This document shows, piece after piece, positions 7,710 through 15,443 of a stretch of DNA of 35,809 bases. The notes below the pieces were generated by a model. It ran no database searches. It had not been told where the DNA came from and saw only the letters and a list, made by a program, of their open reading frames with translations. Position 1 is the stretch's first letter. Each line of letters opens with the position of its first letter. Origin of the DNA: a virus; IMG/VR virus record IMGVR_UViG_3300023196_003104, positions 1 to 35,809 of that record. One strand, given 5' to 3'. The position numbers and the translations under genes were made by a program.

Positions 7710-9796
7710 TTCTTCTTACCTTTCTTACGCCAGCCGCCGCCCTTACCCTTATACCATTTAGCTGCCCAACCATTAGCATAAGCAGAATTACCGGTAACAG
7801 TTATCATGCCATTTTGTTTCATAACCCATGTTCCGTTGACGGTTGTCGGACACCATACATCCATGTTTTCGTAGGTTTCTTTTTGAACGTTCTGACTAGA
7901 TTGAATAGTCCTTTTGCTCATAGACCAGTCACGCATAAACAAATTGTGCGACTTGTTTCTGAAACTGACTCTGTAGCCTAACAAAACAGCGCAGATTTCT
8001 AGAGCGTCCCCGTGATTCTGGTTTTTCTGGCTAAATCCATACCGATTATCTCTACCTTCGTACTTTTCGCTCAACACCTTTTCGTGTCCGTCATATATGA
8101 TGGCTGATGCAAAGAACGCTTCTCTTTGAGCATTGTTCATTGCAATCACTTTTTCGACCCAATTATCTTGATATTTGCTAAAGCTTGCTAGATGCAGAGG
8201 TTCATTTGTATCTTTGATTTTGGCGTTGGTAATGATTCTCATTCTTTTGTTGATATCGCTCGCCTTTACCATGCAACTATCATTCCAATATCTGTAGCAT
8301 CTTGAGTCTATTTCTCCGCTCTTGGTAAATTTTTCATTGTCCCAGTTTTTTTCTAACACCCATTTGTGATCTGGAGTACAAACAAAGTCAAAGTTTGTTT
8401 GTGGTGTCCTGAGACGAATAGTTTCTGCATTTTCGTAGAAGTGTATGTATTCTACCAGTTGCCATTCGGTGTATCCGCTTTGTATGTTGTAGGTTAGAAT
8501 CTCATCATTTATCTTTACATCATGATAAGATTTCCATCCTTTTTTGGTCAGGGCTTGAGAATCAAGTGGCACGCAAGGGTACACGTCGAATTTAGCTCTG
8601 GCAGCAGCCTTAGCTCGGCTCCAAAGGCTTGGATTAGTTGGAGCATTCTCCCCTTCATCTATTCCTTCGTTAAATGTTTCTTCATTTAAAAGATATTCTA
8701 ATAAAGTTTCTATATTCATTTTATTCTCTCTTATACTTGCATTAACACCAACACGATCATCATCTGTAGGAGATTGTCTTAGCCTTCTGGAACCAAGAGG
8801 ATCCTCTCCAAAACTTTCGTAATCTGGATTTACCACTTCATAATCTTGTGGCACAAATTGTTTTGGCCAACCAATAGCGCCAAAACCACCTAATGGACTT
8901 TTTTGTGCTGGAACATAATCTACAGAAGGATTTTGTTCTTCATTCTCACCAAACTGTGGACGCCATGTTTCAGTAGGTGGTTGATCTGGATTAATATGAT
9001 TTCTCCAGGCAGCTAATGAATTAGTTCTGGTATTATTCCATCCTAAACGATCTGGAGTTGTAGCTCTAGGTGCTCCCAATAGTTCCATCAAATATTCATT
9101 AACAACTTCTTGAACTAAATCATAAAAAATTATATCCGAAGCATCTTGTTTATGTTTGATATCAGAACTTATATCAGGATCGGGACCAATAAGCTTATTT
9201 AGTTTTTTATCGATAGGATTTTCGTCTTCAGAAAGTTCTAAAGCTAAAGCACTTGAGTTGCCGGTGACATCATCCATAGGAACCCCATTAAGAGTTGGTC
9301 CAAGATATTCTGCTGGACGTCCATCAATTAGATTTTCATAATCCGCACCGGCATTCATAGGTGTAAAGTTTTGTGGATTTACAAGAGTATTCATTGCAGG
9401 AAAACCTGGCAAATCTCTCATACGGGAAGTGGAATTATCAAAGGCTGCATTTTCTGCAACAGTTTCTACAGAACCATTTCTACCATTCCAATGTGGAACC
9501 GTATCTTTAAAGGCTCTTCCAACTAATCCTTTACCATTAATCCATTCTTGATCTGAGATGTTTTCTTCTGCTTCCTTTTCAGTTTTTTTTCTTATATCTT
9601 CTGTAGCTGGATTAAGACCGAAATGAGCAAGTTGTTTATACCCGCCAACACCATAATTTCCAGTTCCACCAAATGATGGATTGCCCATAAAGTTTGGTCC
9701 GGTATATTCAAGTAACTTTTCTAAATTGGTTTTATTTTTAGGCATGACAATCTTTTTCTTAATTAGCTTCTCTTCTTCTAATTGGTAGGGTTCCAC
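7706..9796 (-). CDS. Phage protein with PSAYANG-type C-terminus, interrupted by an intein
   Basis: Predicts 696 residues from a GTG at 9796; an in-frame ATG at 9745 (MPKNKTNLEKLLEYTG) is an equally plausible start, as neither has a clear ribosome-binding site. Residues 1-407 are acidic and probably largely disordered, with amphipathic helices such as MNIETLLEYLLNEETF near residue 360. Residues 408-670 are an intein. After splicing the host sequence would read FDVYP-SAYANGWAAKWYKGKGG, a short basic domain that recurs at the ends of many tailed-phage proteins of unknown function. The C-extein is only 26 residues, so the intein sits almost at the C-terminus. It is the first gene of a four-gene minus-strand cluster and is divergent from the exonuclease gene at 9847. 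Confidence 0.75.
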   Translation of the reverse strand: MEPYQLEEEKLIKKKIVMPKNKTNLEKLLEYTGPNFMGNPSFGGTGNYGVGGYKQLAHFGLNPATEDIRKKTEKEAEENISDQEWINGKGLVGRAFKDTVPHWNGRNGSVETVAENAAFDNSTSRMRDLPGFPAMNTLVNPQNFTPMNAGADYENLIDGRPAEYLGPTLNGVPMDDVTGNSSALALELSEDENPIDKKLNKLIGPDPDISSDIKHKQDASDIIFYDLVQEVVNEYLMELLGAPRATTPDRLGWNNTRTNSLAAWRNHINPDQPPTETWRPQFGENEEQNPSVDYVPAQKSPLGGFGAIGWPKQFVPQDYEVVNPDYESFGEDPLGSRRLRQSPTDDDRVGVNASIRENKMNIETLLEYLLNEETFNEGIDEGENAPTNPSLWSRAKAAARAKFDVYPCVPLDSQALTKKGWKSYHDVKINDEILTYNIQSGYTEWQLVEYIHFYENAETIRLRTPQTNFDFVCTPDHKWVLEKNWDNEKFTKSGEIDSRCYRYWNDSCMVKASDINKRMRIITNAKIKDTNEPLHLASFSKYQDNWVEKVIAMNNAQREAFFASAIIYDGHEKVLSEKYEGRDNRYGFSQKNQNHGDALEICAVLLGYRVSFRNKSHNLFMRDWSMSKRTIQSSQNVQKETYENMDVWCPTTVNGTWVMKQNGMITVTGNSAYANGWAAKWYKGKGGGWRKKGKKK
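7787..8575 (-). mobile_element. Cis-splicing intein, 263 aa, with degenerate endonuclease region
   Basis: Starts at Cys408 of the host protein (block A, CVPLDSQALTKKGWKSYHDV), has a block B TxxH (CTPDHKW), and ends MITVTGN before the +1 Ser. The penultimate residue is Gly rather than His, a variant seen in some active inteins. At 263 residues it is larger than a minimal intein. The middle contains FFASAIIYDGHE and later GYRVSF, a pattern like a decayed LAGLIDADG endonuclease with only one recognisable motif, so homing activity is probably lost (inference). The boundaries are precise because the exteins join into the PSAYANG motif. Confidence 0.88.
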
Positions 9797-9811
9797 AAAA
9801 GAGAAATGTTC

Positions 9812-9840
9812 TTTATAATTTAAACGTCATCTGATATGAT
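9812..9840 (+). promoter_or_regulatory. Sigma70-like promoter, leaderless type
   Basis: TTTATA (9812-9817), a 17-base spacer, then TATGAT (9835-9840). The ATG is at 9847, 6 bases later, with no ribosome-binding site between. Confidence 0.6.
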
Positions 9841-9846
9841 GAATAT

Positions 9847-10428
9847 ATGGCAATCGATAATCCTAAATATTTTCTATTTGATACGGAAACTGGCGGCGTC
9901 CGAAAAGAAATGAGCCTTCTAACTCTTTATGGACATATTCTTGATGAAAATCTGAACATTTTGGATACTATTGATCTTAAGATTAAACCTGATGATGGAG
10001 TTTATCACGTTAATGCTCAAGGTTTAGAAATTAATAAAATCAACATTGTAGATCATGATAGAGTTGCAAAACCTCTATCTGAGGTAAAAACCCGTTTTAA
10101 GAATTATATATGTGGATGGTCACTTAATCAAAAACTTACACCAATTGGTCATAATGTCCGTTTTGATGTAAAGTTTGTTAAAACCCATCTACTTGAAGAT
10201 TGGGACCGCTATTTTGATCGTAGGCATATTGATACTGCATCTATTGGTAAGTTTCTTGCTCTATCTGGTATTGTCCCAAAGCTCAAAACATACAGTCTAT
10301 CAGAAATGGCGCAAGCATTGATGATTGATGTAAATGAAGATAGTAGGCATGAAGCAAGATTTGATGCAGATTTAACATTAAACGTTTTACGTAACATGAC
10401 ACAATTAATTAAAGGAAGTAACAAATGA
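9847..10428 (+). CDS. DnaQ/RNase T-like 3'-5' exonuclease (DEDDh)
   Basis: Predicts 193 residues with the full set of DEDDh exonuclease motifs: ExoI near residue 11 (FDTETGG, Asp and Glu metal ligands), ExoII near 99 (GHNVRFDVKF), and ExoIII near 163 (HEARFDADLT, with the general-base His and the last Asp). It would remove nucleotides from 3' ends, either as a proofreading subunit or in RNA/DNA turnover; no polymerase is in this window. The -10 box ends 6 bases before the ATG, so the mRNA should be leaderless. The stop overlaps the start of the ClpP-like protease (ATGA), so both proteins are made from one message. Confidence 0.9.
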   Translation: MAIDNPKYFLFDTETGGVRKEMSLLTLYGHILDENLNILDTIDLKIKPDDGVYHVNAQGLEINKINIVDHDRVAKPLSEVKTRFKNYICGWSLNQKLTPIGHNVRFDVKFVKTHLLEDWDRYFDRRHIDTASIGKFLALSGIVPKLKTYSLSEMAQALMIDVNEDSRHEARFDADLTLNVLRNMTQLIKGSNK

Positions 10429-11075
10429 GATATACAGTTAACGTAGATGATAGGGTCAGAGTTAAGGATATTGATGCGGCGTGTTATATGCCCATCTATA
10501 TCAAGTTCTCCGGTGCCTTCACAGAAGTAACCGCTAATAAGTTCTGTGAAGAACTGGAAGCTGCCGAAGACCATTGCACAAAGGCAAAACAAGAAATCCT
10601 GCCAATCGTTATTGATAGCTACGGTGGAGAAGTATATTCTCTCCTTGCTATGGTCGATATGATTAATGCTTGCAAGGTTAAGGTTGCTACCATCGTAGAA
10701 GGTAAGGCTATGTCATGTGGCGCTGTTCTTCTTACCTGTGGTGCAGAAGGATATCGTTTCTGTGCTCCATCAGCTACCGTAATGATCCATGAAGTTTCCA
10801 GCATGGGTTGGGGTAAGAACGAAGAAATTAAGTCTAATGCCGCCGAAACAGATCGTTTGAATGAAGCCATTCTTCGAACAATGGCAAAGAACTGCGGACA
10901 CAAGGAAGACTATTTCCTTGATTTAGTTCACCAGAAGAAGCACGCCGATTGGTTCATTGACGCTAATGAGGCTCTTAAGCACAATCTCGTTAATCATATA
11001 GGGATCCCAAGCTTCCATGCGGAATTCAAGATTGAAACTGAATTCCGTCTACCAAACGGTAAAAAGTTGCTCTGA
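10425..11075 (+). CDS. ClpP-like serine protease (S14 family)
   Basis: Predicts 216 residues with the ClpP/crotonase fold: the Gly-rich segment IDSYGGEVYS near residue 65, the nucleophilic Ser in GKAMSCGAVLL near 100, the catalytic His in VMIHEVSS near 124, and an Asp in WFIDANEAL near 177. In phages such proteins are often head maturation proteases, but here there is no portal or capsid gene beside it. Pairing with an exonuclease points instead to an intracellular self-compartmentalised protease acting early (inference). Translation is coupled to the upstream gene by a 4-base overlap. A strong bidirectional terminator follows. Confidence 0.88.
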   Translation: MRYTVNVDDRVRVKDIDAACYMPIYIKFSGAFTEVTANKFCEELEAAEDHCTKAKQEILPIVIDSYGGEVYSLLAMVDMINACKVKVATIVEGKAMSCGAVLLTCGAEGYRFCAPSATVMIHEVSSMGWGKNEEIKSNAAETDRLNEAILRTMAKNCGHKEDYFLDLVHQKKHADWFIDANEALKHNLVNHIGIPSFHAEFKIETEFRLPNGKKLL

Positions 11076-11093
11076 AATCTAAAAAAGATAATA

Positions 11094-11125
11094 AAAAGGG
11101 AAGGTCTTACGACCTTCCCTTTTTG
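11094..11125. terminator. Bidirectional rho-independent terminator
   Basis: A perfect 14-base-pair stem (AAAAAGGGAAGGTC with GACCTTCCCTTTTT) around a TTAC loop at 11108-11111, T-rich on both strands. It separates the convergent ClpP-like gene and the 11149 gene. Confidence 0.93.
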
Positions 11126-11148
11126 CGTTTATACCACAGGGATATAAA

Positions 11149-11544
11149 TCAGACTACGCTACCAGACACGATTGCCCAGCCAGCAGCACTACCATTCAAG
11201 CCAGAAACCCCAACTGCTTGAACAACGTTCCATTGGGAAGCAACAAGGCTTTTTGTCCACGTGCCGCCATTGATTGGATTAGAGGCAGTAAGGAAAAATG
11301 CATTGTTTGAAGCAAGAACAAGCTGTACAACTAAACCATCTGCTACAGTTCCATCTGCTGATGCTGTAGAGCTGATAGCTGGTAAAACCGCTGTTACGCC
11401 AGAACCAGAAAGAACAACTAGACCGGTAGCTACTGAGCCTGAACCAGAAGATACAACTTGTTGTTCAATTGCAAAAAAACCAACATCACCATCTACTGTA
11501 GTGCTTAAAAAACCATCTTTTGTTACTTTATTTCTGATACCCAT
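11149..11544 (-). CDS. Hypothetical Ser/Gly/Val-rich protein, probably virion surface
   Basis: Predicts 131 residues, strongly enriched in Ser, Gly, Val, Ala and Thr with alternating hydrophobic residues, as in beta-sandwich decoration or fibre proteins (for example SSGSGSVATGLVVLSGSGV near residue 32). No family is recognised. GAAGG lies about 9 bases before the ATG. It is a single-gene unit between a promoter at 11587-11614 and a terminator. The composition resembles the product at 19720, another small beta-rich monocistronic gene, so both may be abundant virion components (inference). Confidence 0.65.
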   Translation of the reverse strand: MGIRNKVTKDGFLSTTVDGDVGFFAIEQQVVSSGSGSVATGLVVLSGSGVTAVLPAISSTASADGTVADGLVVQLVLASNNAFFLTASNPINGGTWTKSLVASQWNVVQAVGVSGLNGSAAGWAIVSGSVV

Positions 11545-11586
11545 ATTAATTTACCTTCTTCCTGTGGTAGCTATAAATATTATCGT

Positions 11587-11614
11587 ATTATATAATATTC
11601 ATTTAAATCATCAA
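11587..11614 (-). promoter_or_regulatory. Putative promoter for the 11149-11544 gene
   Basis: On the minus strand: TTGATG (11609-11614), a 16-base spacer, then TATAAT (11587-11592). The leader is about 35 bases and contains the ribosome-binding site. It is divergent from, and partly interleaved with, the promoter at 11627. Confidence 0.55.
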
Positions 11615-11626
11615 AATTTACTAATG

Positions 11627-11655
11627 TTAAGTTATTATTAAATAGTTATTAATAT
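11627..11655 (+). promoter_or_regulatory. Sigma70-like promoter, leaderless type
   Basis: TTAAGT (11627-11632), a 17-base spacer, then TAATAT (11650-11655). The ATG is at 11662, 6 bases later, with no ribosome-binding site. Confidence 0.6.
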
Positions 11656-11661
11656 TCGCAT

Positions 11662-12156
11662 ATGCAAAATATTAGTTGGAAAGATCCATTACCCGTAGTT
11701 TGTTGGAGCTTACCTATCGGCAAGTATCATCCGGCAGGATTTGGTTATTCAAAATATAGCAATATTCATTCGGGTGTAGACCTATATGTTCCACAACATA
11801 CTCCAGTTCATTCTGTTGAAACTGGAACGGTTGTTAATATTCTTAATTTCACCGGACCATTTTCTTTCTACCCATCTTTAAACCCAACACAACTGTTAAT
11901 GATAGAAGGTGTTTCTGGTGTAGTTCTATATGGAGCAATAGAAGTTTTAGAAGATATCAAGGTTGGACAATTAATTGAAACCGGTTGTAAAATAGCTCAT
12001 GTAATATCTGCTATTGAAGAACAACCAATGCTTCATATTGAGTTACATAAAAATGGAACCAAGCTTCCATCTGCATGGAAACAAGGACACTCACAACCTA
12101 AATCCCTCCTTGATCCAACTTCTTATCTTCTTTCCCTAAAGACATATAGACGATGA
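11662..12156 (+). CDS. M23-like (LytM fold) peptidase-type protein
   Basis: Predicts 164 residues. HSGVDLYVP near residue 37 matches the HxxxD zinc-binding motif of M23 metallopeptidases, and HIELHKNG near residue 128 matches the HxH motif that supplies the remaining ligand. The biotinyl/lipoyl-like loop between them (LEDIKVGQLIETGCKI) is also typical of this fold. These enzymes cut peptidoglycan peptide cross-bridges, so this may be a lysis or entry enzyme. There is no signal peptide. It heads a three-gene unit with the methyltransferase (4-base overlap) and a small ORF, and its message should be leaderless. Confidence 0.8.
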   Translation: MQNISWKDPLPVVCWSLPIGKYHPAGFGYSKYSNIHSGVDLYVPQHTPVHSVETGTVVNILNFTGPFSFYPSLNPTQLLMIEGVSGVVLYGAIEVLEDIKVGQLIETGCKIAHVISAIEEQPMLHIELHKNGTKLPSAWKQGHSQPKSLLDPTSYLLSLKTYRR

Positions 12157-12776
12157 CTACAAATGTAATTCTTCCACCATCCCATCCCCTAAAAGGGAAA
12201 AGATACGATATTTTATACATAGACGTTCCGTGGGCGCATTTTGGCAATCCAAACAAGGATGCTGCCGCTGGAAAACATTACCAACTTATGACCGATACAG
12301 ATGTTAATAACCTGCCCCTAAAGAAAATCTTAAAGAAGGATGCATACGTCTTTGTCTGGGCTACTACACCACGTTTAAACGCCGCTATAGACGCCATTAA
12401 GGCTTGGGGACTGCACTACCGAGGCGTAGGTCATATATGGGTTAAGACACGCAAGGACGGCGGTATAATCCATGCACAAGGCATTCCTCCAACCTATAGC
12501 AAACCTACTACAGAAGTTCTATTAGTTGCCACGACCAAAAAAGCTGGCAGACCTATCAAACTTATCAATTCAAAACTTCCACAAGTTGTATTGGCTCCAA
12601 GAGAAGGACATTCTACAAAACCAGAAGTGTTTCGTGAATTGATTGAAAGTGCTTTTGGAACCGGTTATGATAGGATCGAGGTCTTCGCTCGTAAACAAGT
12701 TCCTGGCTGGGATGCTATAGGAAACGCAGTTTGCAATGGAGAAGATATTAGAGATACCATAGCCAATATTATATGA
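12153..12776 (+). CDS. MT-A70 family adenine methyltransferase
   Basis: Predicts 207 residues. DILYIDVPWAHFG near residue 18 contains the catalytic motif in the form DVPW (usual DPPW). The rest follows the MT-A70 pattern: VFVWATTPRL near 66, WGLHYRG near 84, IWVKTRKDG near 94, and the C-terminal REGHSTKPEVFRELIE and RIEVFARK. Family members transfer methyl from S-adenosylmethionine to N6 of adenine; in phages the usual role is protection of the genome from host restriction (inference). The start overlaps the previous stop by 4 bases and the stop overlaps the next start by 4 bases. Confidence 0.9.
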   Translation: MTTNVILPPSHPLKGKRYDILYIDVPWAHFGNPNKDAAAGKHYQLMTDTDVNNLPLKKILKKDAYVFVWATTPRLNAAIDAIKAWGLHYRGVGHIWVKTRKDGGIIHAQGIPPTYSKPTTEVLLVATTKKAGRPIKLINSKLPQVVLAPREGHSTKPEVFRELIESAFGTGYDRIEVFARKQVPGWDAIGNAVCNGEDIRDTIANII

Positions 12777-13069
12777 ATTCTAAATCCTCTCATTCCAGTC
12801 TTAGACGGGCAAAAAAGAAAAAAGTAAAAATCTGGTGGCGTATACCAGATTTAGATAACATTCCAACAGCAGATGCAAGAGATATGATATATCGCTCTAT
12901 GGTAGTCGCTTCTATAGCCTTGCAAGAATATCATAACGTTAAAGAAGATCCAGATTTCTTCAGAACGTTCTGGCTTATGACAGAAGCAGAACATATGCCT
13001 GGAATGCTAAACTTTATAAAAAAAGAAATGAACGATCAAAGAGTTCATTATTTCGCAGAAGTTAAATAA
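12773..13069 (+). CDS. Hypothetical protein, 98 aa, basic N-terminus
   Basis: Unrecognised. The first 24 residues are Ser/Lys/Arg-rich (RRAKKKKVKIWW) and may contact nucleic acid; the rest is helical and acidic. It overlaps the methyltransferase gene by 4 bases and ends 2 bases before a strong terminator, so it is the last gene of the 11662 unit. The coupling suggests a small partner of the methyltransferase, but nothing in the sequence proves this. Confidence 0.65.
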   Translation: MNSKSSHSSLRRAKKKKVKIWWRIPDLDNIPTADARDMIYRSMVVASIALQEYHNVKEDPDFFRTFWLMTEAEHMPGMLNFIKKEMNDQRVHYFAEVK

Positions 13070-13070
13070 A

Positions 13071-13098
13071 AAAAGAGCGGCGTTTAAGCCGCTCTTTT
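13071..13098. terminator. Bidirectional rho-independent terminator
   Basis: An 11-base-pair stem (AAAAGAGCGGC with GCCGCTCTTTT) around a GTTTAA loop at 13082-13087, lying between convergent genes. Confidence 0.92.
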
Positions 13099-13126
13099 CA
13101 GTTAATGAACTATCAAAAAAAACTCA

Positions 13127-13888
13127 TTATGCTCCAGCGCCATAAATAGAATATTCCCTTGCCGCCTTTACTTGCACTACCTCCCGAGCGTAAGGCATAT
13201 CCGGATCAAGGATCATTGCAGATAGATGACCACCAAACACGCATCCGGTGTCAATACCATAGCAGCGTGCTCCACTAGGGGCATCCCAATCCTTAATCCA
13301 CTCCCGTCCAACAACGGTATGCCCAAAGATAACATCCTGCTTACCATCCCAAATCTCTGCCCAAAATACACTTCCTTCGGGTTGTAGAAAGCCGGGAACG
13401 ACAAGCGACATCATGTTAAGACTATCCGGTTTAACAAAACGAACCATTGTAAGAATTTCCTTACTCTGTTCCGCTACCGTTTTGCCAGGAACCAATCCAG
13501 CATGAACAATAATCGTATTAAACTCAGGTACTTCAATATAATTGGGTAGACCAGCTAGCCATGCAATCTCAATATCAGTAAGCTCAGAAATAGTATGTTC
13601 TTGATCCGGATCCGGATACATTGGGTTCCTGTAATCCGGATTAACACCAGCCTTAAGCATATGTCCCCGACGACGAAGAAGCTTTGCATCATGGTTACCA
13701 TGAATTGCTTCTGCCCCGATCTGCATAGCATAACGCACCACACCAGCACTATCCGGACCACGATCCACTAGATCCCCGGCGCACACTAGACGATCCTCTC
13801 CCTGCCGATATCCAACACGATCCACAATTGCCCGAAACTCGTCCAGGCACCCGTGAATATCTCCCACAACAATTGTCCGCTTGATCAT
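13127..13888 (-). CDS. Calcineurin-like metallophosphatase (lambda PP/ApaH type)
   Basis: Predicts 253 residues from the ATG at 13888 (MIKRTIVVGDIHG); a longer frame from 13906 is rejected because a -10 box lies between the two starts. The binuclear metal signature is complete: GDIHGC, GDLVDRG, GNHD, and later HAGLVPG and GHTVVG, each with its metal-binding Asp, Asn or His. The closest known type is the lambda protein phosphatase / diadenosine tetraphosphatase group; protein or nucleotide substrate cannot be told apart here. It has its own promoter with the -10 box 8 bases before the ATG and no ribosome-binding site. Confidence 0.88.
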   Translation of the reverse strand: MIKRTIVVGDIHGCLDEFRAIVDRVGYRQGEDRLVCAGDLVDRGPDSAGVVRYAMQIGAEAIHGNHDAKLLRRRGHMLKAGVNPDYRNPMYPDPDQEHTISELTDIEIAWLAGLPNYIEVPEFNTIIVHAGLVPGKTVAEQSKEILTMVRFVKPDSLNMMSLVVPGFLQPEGSVFWAEIWDGKQDVIFGHTVVGREWIKDWDAPSGARCYGIDTGCVFGGHLSAMILDPDMPYAREVVQVKAAREYSIYGAGA

Positions 13889-13896
13889 ATTGTAAT

Positions 13897-13925
13897 ATAT
13901 TAACAAAAAACCCCTGATTTCTTAA
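13897..13925 (-). promoter_or_regulatory. Sigma70-like promoter, leaderless type
   Basis: On the minus strand: TTAAGA (13920-13925), a 17-base spacer, then TAATAT (13897-13902). The ATG is 8 bases downstream. The -35 box lies within the weak terminator that follows the UvsE gene. Confidence 0.6.
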
Positions 13926-13930
13926 GGGTT
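13905..13930 (-). terminator. Weak terminator after the UV endonuclease gene
   Basis: On the minus strand, AACCC pairs with GGGTT over a 12-base loop (13909-13930) and runs into six T (13905-13910). The stem is short, so read-through into the phosphatase gene is possible. Confidence 0.5.
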
Positions 13931-13955
13931 AATATTTTTTTTAAAAAAAGTTAGT

Positions 13956-14885
13956 TCAACATGAAATATTGAACTTTTGACGGATATCAAGGAGCGCCAG
14001 GTTTTTATGCTTGGCTTCTACATCAACGTCAATAGTATTTTCACGCATTGCTTCAAGCTGCATATCTGGAATACGATGAATATATTGAGAATGAGCCCGT
14101 CGTTGATTGAACGCTGCGTTCTCCTGTCCAGGCTCTGTATTGCTTAGATGCTGCAAAGGCTTAATAGTACCCCAGGTTGAACGTGTATCATCAAAAGCCT
14201 GAATAAAAGACATATTACCGGTATTAAACGTATAGTGGTGGCTATCAAACACTACCGGCACTCCACAACGATCATACACGTCCATTAGCTGACTAACGTT
14301 ATAACACTTCTCATCATTCTCTAGCGTAAGACGCAAGCGAATATTATCGGGTAGCGACTTATATACTTTTACGAGACTGTCTGACCGATTAGTCTTACCA
14401 CCATGAATATTGATAGCTGCATAGCTTGATAGGGGAAGACCCATAGTATCAAAAACCCATGCATGATATTCTAGCTCTGTAATGGAATTCTTAACCACGT
14501 TTGCATTATCGCTGGATAGGACAGTAAACTGACCGGGATGCGATGTAACACGGATACCATTATCAATAAATAGCCTACCTAGCTTTGCAAGCTTGCCGAC
14601 AAGGCAATCATCATCCTTAATCATCTGGCTATTCAGATCCCACAAGGGAAGCAAACCGGATGATAGACGAAATGAACGGATATTAAGACCAGCAATACGA
14701 GGCACAAGCTTAATATGTTGAGCAACGTTATGATGATAGGTGGAGCGTATACGATTACTGGGATACTTGCCAGCTTGGAAGGCACCTAGCTGCAAGGTCT
14801 TTTCCTCAATGATATTCTTATAAACAATATTTCCGGTGCGCTTACGAACCGGCTCGATGAATTGACAGCACAATCCTAATGACAT
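13956..14885 (-). CDS. uvsE: UV DNA damage endonuclease (UvsE/UVDE)
   Basis: Predicts 309 residues, the usual length for bacterial UvsE. The TIM-barrel family motifs are in order: LGLCCQF at the N-terminus, FRLSSGLLPL near 72, VTSHPGQFTVLSS near 114, NIHGGKTNRSDS near 158, LTLENDEKCY near 186, and VVFDSHHYTFN near 211. These carry the His/Glu/Asp ligands of the metal centre. The enzyme nicks DNA 5' to UV photoproducts and starts alternative excision repair. Having it on a phage suggests protection of the viral genome in sunlit habitats (inference). The promoter is of the leaderless type, with the -10 box ending 6 bases before the ATG. Confidence 0.93.
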   Translation of the reverse strand: MSLGLCCQFIEPVRKRTGNIVYKNIIEEKTLQLGAFQAGKYPSNRIRSTYHHNVAQHIKLVPRIAGLNIRSFRLSSGLLPLWDLNSQMIKDDDCLVGKLAKLGRLFIDNGIRVTSHPGQFTVLSSDNANVVKNSITELEYHAWVFDTMGLPLSSYAAINIHGGKTNRSDSLVKVYKSLPDNIRLRLTLENDEKCYNVSQLMDVYDRCGVPVVFDSHHYTFNTGNMSFIQAFDDTRSTWGTIKPLQHLSNTEPGQENAAFNQRRAHSQYIHRIPDMQLEAMRENTIDVDVEAKHKNLALLDIRQKFNISC

Positions 14886-14891
14886 ATTCTT

Positions 14892-14920
14892 ATATTACCC
14901 GATTTCTTTGTTTGTTTAAA
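14892..14920 (-). promoter_or_regulatory. Sigma70-like promoter, leaderless type
   Basis: On the minus strand: TTTAAA (14915-14920), a 17-base spacer, then TAATAT (14892-14897), then AAGAAT and the ATG of uvsE. There is no ribosome-binding site. Confidence 0.62.
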
Positions 14921-14925
14921 CTCTA

Positions 14926-15159
14926 TTATTCTTTTACGGGAACAAGCTCTATATCCGCTTCATCGGCGGCACATTTAACATCACCTATTATAATGTGGGC
15001 AATTTGATAAGCACCATTAAGCTTTGAACCGCCCCATGAAAGATAAAGGGCAACTTCATCAGGCTTAAACTCATACCAATCAGCGGTATGAAGATTAACG
15101 CACCGGACAAAAGGTAAAGCCCGGCGAATTCTTACCAAATTCCCAGGCTTAAAATGCAT
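14926..15159 (-). CDS. Hypothetical small protein, SH3/KOW-like composition
   Basis: Predicts 77 residues. Starts with MHFKPGNLVRIRRALPFVR, a Gly-Val-basic pattern like small beta-barrel (KOW or SH3-like) domains, and ends in an acidic tail. AAAGG lies about 8 bases before the ATG. No function can be assigned. It follows the 15172 gene by 12 bases and likely shares its transcript. Confidence 0.6.
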   Translation of the reverse strand: MHFKPGNLVRIRRALPFVRCVNLHTADWYEFKPDEVALYLSWGGSKLNGAYQIAHIIIGDVKCAADEADIELVPVKE

Positions 15160-15171
15160 TCTTTATACCTT

Positions 15172-15360
15172 TCAATAAGGAAGATCGTCGCAGTTATCGG
15201 TGCAAAACATATACGGGGGCACATCACCAAAACTATCGCCAGCGAACACCGCCATTTCATCAAATCCGTTGCAATCCGAACAAGCCTCCCAATGCCAAGG
15301 CGAACCATTCTCCTCACGGACCATCACACGACCCTCACCGGAACACTTCGGGCAATGCAT
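15172..15360 (-). CDS. Small zinc-ribbon protein, 62 aa
   Basis: Contains two CxxC knuckles, CPKCSGEGRV near residue 3 and CSDCNGFDE near residue 32, with the CxxCxGxG spacing known from DnaJ-type zinc domains, plus two further cysteines near the C-terminus (FCTDNC). It is a likely Zn-binding adaptor; the partner is unknown. GGGAG lies 7 bases before the ATG. It has a clear promoter and heads a short unit with the 14926 gene. Other open frames across this stretch, on both strands, are shadows. Confidence 0.7.
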   Translation of the reverse strand: MHCPKCSGEGRVMVREENGSPWHWEACSDCNGFDEMAVFAGDSFGDVPPYMFCTDNCDDLPY

Positions 15361-15383
15361 CTTAGTTCTCCCTATCTATATAC

Positions 15384-15413
15384 AGAATAGCAGGGAAGGG
15401 TAGGTTTTTTCAA
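15384..15413 (-). promoter_or_regulatory. Sigma70-like promoter for the 15172-15360 gene
   Basis: On the minus strand: TTGAAA (15408-15413), an 18-base spacer, then TATTCT (15384-15389), leaving a leader of about 16 bases with a good ribosome-binding site. Confidence 0.6.
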
Positions 15414-15443
15414 GTAATAAAAAGAAAAATAAAACCTTTATTT

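Noticed and set aside
15154-15403. Overlapping open frames on both strands across the zinc-ribbon gene
   Set aside because: Only the minus-strand 62-aa frame has a promoter, a GGGAG site and a recognisable CxxC protein.
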